A DNA stretch of 6,552 nt from positions 1-6,552 of the forward strand of contig JANPLZ010000112.1 of NCBI GenBank assembly GCA_031422555.1. The letters are read 5' to 3'. The translations under genes and the position numbers were made by a program. The DNA comes from JANNAT01 sp031422555. GTDB taxonomy: Bacteria; Pseudomonadota; Alphaproteobacteria; Rhodobacterales; Rhodobacteraceae. The notes beneath the pieces are model-generated. The model searched no databases. It was not told the DNA's origin and saw only the letters and a list, made by a program, of their open reading frames with translations. Below are positions 5,382 through 6,552 of the stretch, one piece after another. Every line of letters begins with the position of its first letter. Position 1 is the first letter of the stretch.

Positions 5382-6467
5382 TCATGCCAGCCGGATACGG
5401 GGGTTCAGATACACATAGCCGATGTCGGAAATCAGCTGGGTGATCAGAACAAAGATCACGGCAATCACCGAACATCCCAGCAACAGCTCGATGTCGTTAT
5501 TGCCGGCGGCTTGCACCAAGGTCCAACCGAAGCCTTTGTAATTGAACAAGGTTTCGACAATGACCACACCGTTCAACAAATAGGGAAACTGCAACATGAT
5601 GACGGTAAACGGGGCGATCAGCGAGTTGCGCAGCGCATGTTTCATCACGACATCACCGAATTTCACCCCCTTCAGGCGGGCGGTGCGGATGTATTGCTGC
5701 GTCATCACCTCGGTCATCGACGCGCGGGTCATCCGGGCGATATAGCCAATGCTGTAAAGCGCGATGGTCAGCACCGGCAGGGTGAAATTCCAAAAGGTAA
5801 TGTCGTCAATCGCCGAGGTCGAGGTGCCAAGGAACAGGGTTTTGGTTTCAATCCAGCCCCATTCATACAGCAAAGGCGAAAGGCCTGCGGTGGCCGAGGC
5901 GAACAGCGCCACCAAGATCACCCCCGAGACGTATTCGGGCGTGGCGGATGAGGCGATGGCGATGATCGACAGGCCCCGGTCGGTGCGCGATCCTTCGCGC
6001 ATGCCCGACATCACCCCCATCACCAAGGCGACAGGCACCGTGACCAGCATTACCGCCAGCATCAGCCATCCGGTTGACCCAAGTTTGACGGCCAGCGATT
6101 CCCAGACCGGTTTCTTGAAGAAGGTGGAAAAACCCCAGTCGCCTTGCAATATGCCACAATAGGTGGCAGCGGTTTCCACCGTCGCGCCGGCGTCATAGCA
6201 CAACCCGCGCGTCACACCCTTTTCGTCGGTGCGCACCCAGCCGGGCGCTACCCCCAGCCATTGCGCATAGCGCCCAATCACCGATCCGCCGTGACCGTTC
6301 TCTTCGATCCACGATTGCACGGCGGCATCGGTCATCCGCACCGACCCTTCGGACCGGGCCAGTTTTTCAAGATTTGGCGACAAATTTGTCAGGAAAAACA
6401 CAATGAACGTTAGCGCAAGCGCGGTCAAAAGCATGACGCCAAGGCGCCTTACTACAAATTTCAGCAT
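5382..6467 (-). CDS. Peptide/nickel-type ABC transporter permease, DppB-like
   Basis: A 361-residue inner-membrane subunit that forms the channel with the DppC-like partner. The N-terminus MLKFVVRRLGVMLLTALALT and first helix (about 9-29) are typical of DppB/OppB. Further marks are GDWGFSTFFKKPVWESL (109-125), helices near 131-155, 166-195 and 227-246, the EAA loop QYIRTARLKGVKFGDVVMKH (258-277), VETLFNYKGFGWTLVQAAGN (304-323) and the C-terminal DIGYVYLNPRIRL (348-360). The periplasmic loop after helix 1 (about 30-108) is longer than in E. coli DppB, and the added part carries two cysteines, C90 and C104, which could form a disulfide. I chose the ATG at 6467, preceded by GGGGA at 7 bases, over an in-frame TTG at 6527 that would add 20 polar residues before the usual N-terminus. 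It is the first operon gene fully in the window. Its promoter is not visible and probably lies upstream of a binding-protein gene outside. Confidence 0.94.
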   Translation of the reverse strand: MLKFVVRRLGVMLLTALALTFIVFFLTNLSPNLEKLARSEGSVRMTDAAVQSWIEENGHGGSVIGRYAQWLGVAPGWVRTDEKGVTRGLCYDAGATVETAATYCGILQGDWGFSTFFKKPVWESLAVKLGSTGWLMLAVMLVTVPVALVMGVMSGMREGSRTDRGLSIIAIASSATPEYVSGVILVALFASATAGLSPLLYEWGWIETKTLFLGTSTSAIDDITFWNFTLPVLTIALYSIGYIARMTRASMTEVMTQQYIRTARLKGVKFGDVVMKHALRNSLIAPFTVIMLQFPYLLNGVVIVETLFNYKGFGWTLVQAAGNNDIELLLGCSVIAVIFVLITQLISDIGYVYLNPRIRLA

Positions 6468-6552
6468 ATCTGGTTCCCCATTGGTGCCAATCAAAGTCGG
6501 CGGCTGACTGCGGTTGTTATTGTGCAATCAGGTCAGGCGGCAGCGTCGTGTC
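6468..6552 (-). other. Right-edge segment upstream of the permease operon, possibly the tail of the preceding gene
   Basis: These 85 bases contain the ribosome site of the DppB-like gene and, read on the minus strand, stops in all three frames. One frame reads DTTLPPDLIAQ then TAA (6519-6517). Another reads HDAAA then TGA (6535-6533). Either could be the C-terminus of a gene ending just upstream; in this transporter class that would usually be the periplasmic substrate-binding protein. The frame cannot be decided from so few codons. I found no convincing promoter here, which favours co-transcription with an upstream gene. Confidence 0.25.

Noticed and set aside
5046..5951. Long plus-strand open frame (301 codons) opposite the two permease genes
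   Set aside because: It overlaps both well-supported minus-strand permeases, crosses their junction, and encodes a Q/H/D-rich product without a recognisable domain, as expected from the antisense of GC-biased codons.

Overview
The window looks like chromosomal DNA from an alphaproteobacterium, most likely of the Rhodobacteraceae/Roseobacter group. The grounds are a high G+C content with GC-ending codons, the style of the proteins, and intergenic repeats of the form GGGGATATTT(A/T)TGAACAGA(G/T)GAA, which resemble repeats I recall from that family. No database search was possible, so the taxonomic call is inference.

Left part (1-1844), three housekeeping genes. An incomplete minus-strand gene for a MIP18/DUF59 protein of iron-sulfur cluster assembly runs off the left edge (361 to 1). 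Upstream of it on the same strand is ssb (1018-473), single-stranded DNA-binding protein. The two are separated by a hairpin that may end ssb and by a perfect TATAAT box that probably starts the DUF59 gene. A 208-bp divergent promoter region separates ssb from a plus-strand gene for a small exported lytic transglycosylase (1227-1844).

Middle (1845-2014), a convergent intergenic region. It holds a 30-bp inverted repeat (28 of 30 pairs) made of two tail-to-tail copies of one repeat, each with a short GC hairpin followed by ATATTTTT or TATTTTT. This looks like a two-way transcription terminator. A separate 10-bp inverted repeat lies outside it.

Right part (2015-6552), a minus-strand operon for a peptide/nickel-type (Dpp/Opp) ABC importer. 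In transcription order it has a DppB-like permease (6467-5382), a DppC-like permease (5375-4206) and one polypeptide carrying two fused ATPases (4105-2015). The two permeases form the channel and the fused ATPase supplies both nucleotide-binding sites. No substrate-binding protein is in the window. It probably lies just beyond the right edge, where the last 85 bases may hold the end of such a gene. The permeases are longer than usual: the DppC-like one has an extra N-terminal membrane segment and an insert of about 65 residues, and the DppB-like one has an enlarged periplasmic loop with two cysteines. A third copy of the repeat lies between the DppC and ATPase genes, antisense to the operon.

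I see no CRISPR array, tRNA, rRNA, insertion sequence or phage gene, and no clearly new biological system. The points most worth a second look are the repeat family and the unusual permease architecture.
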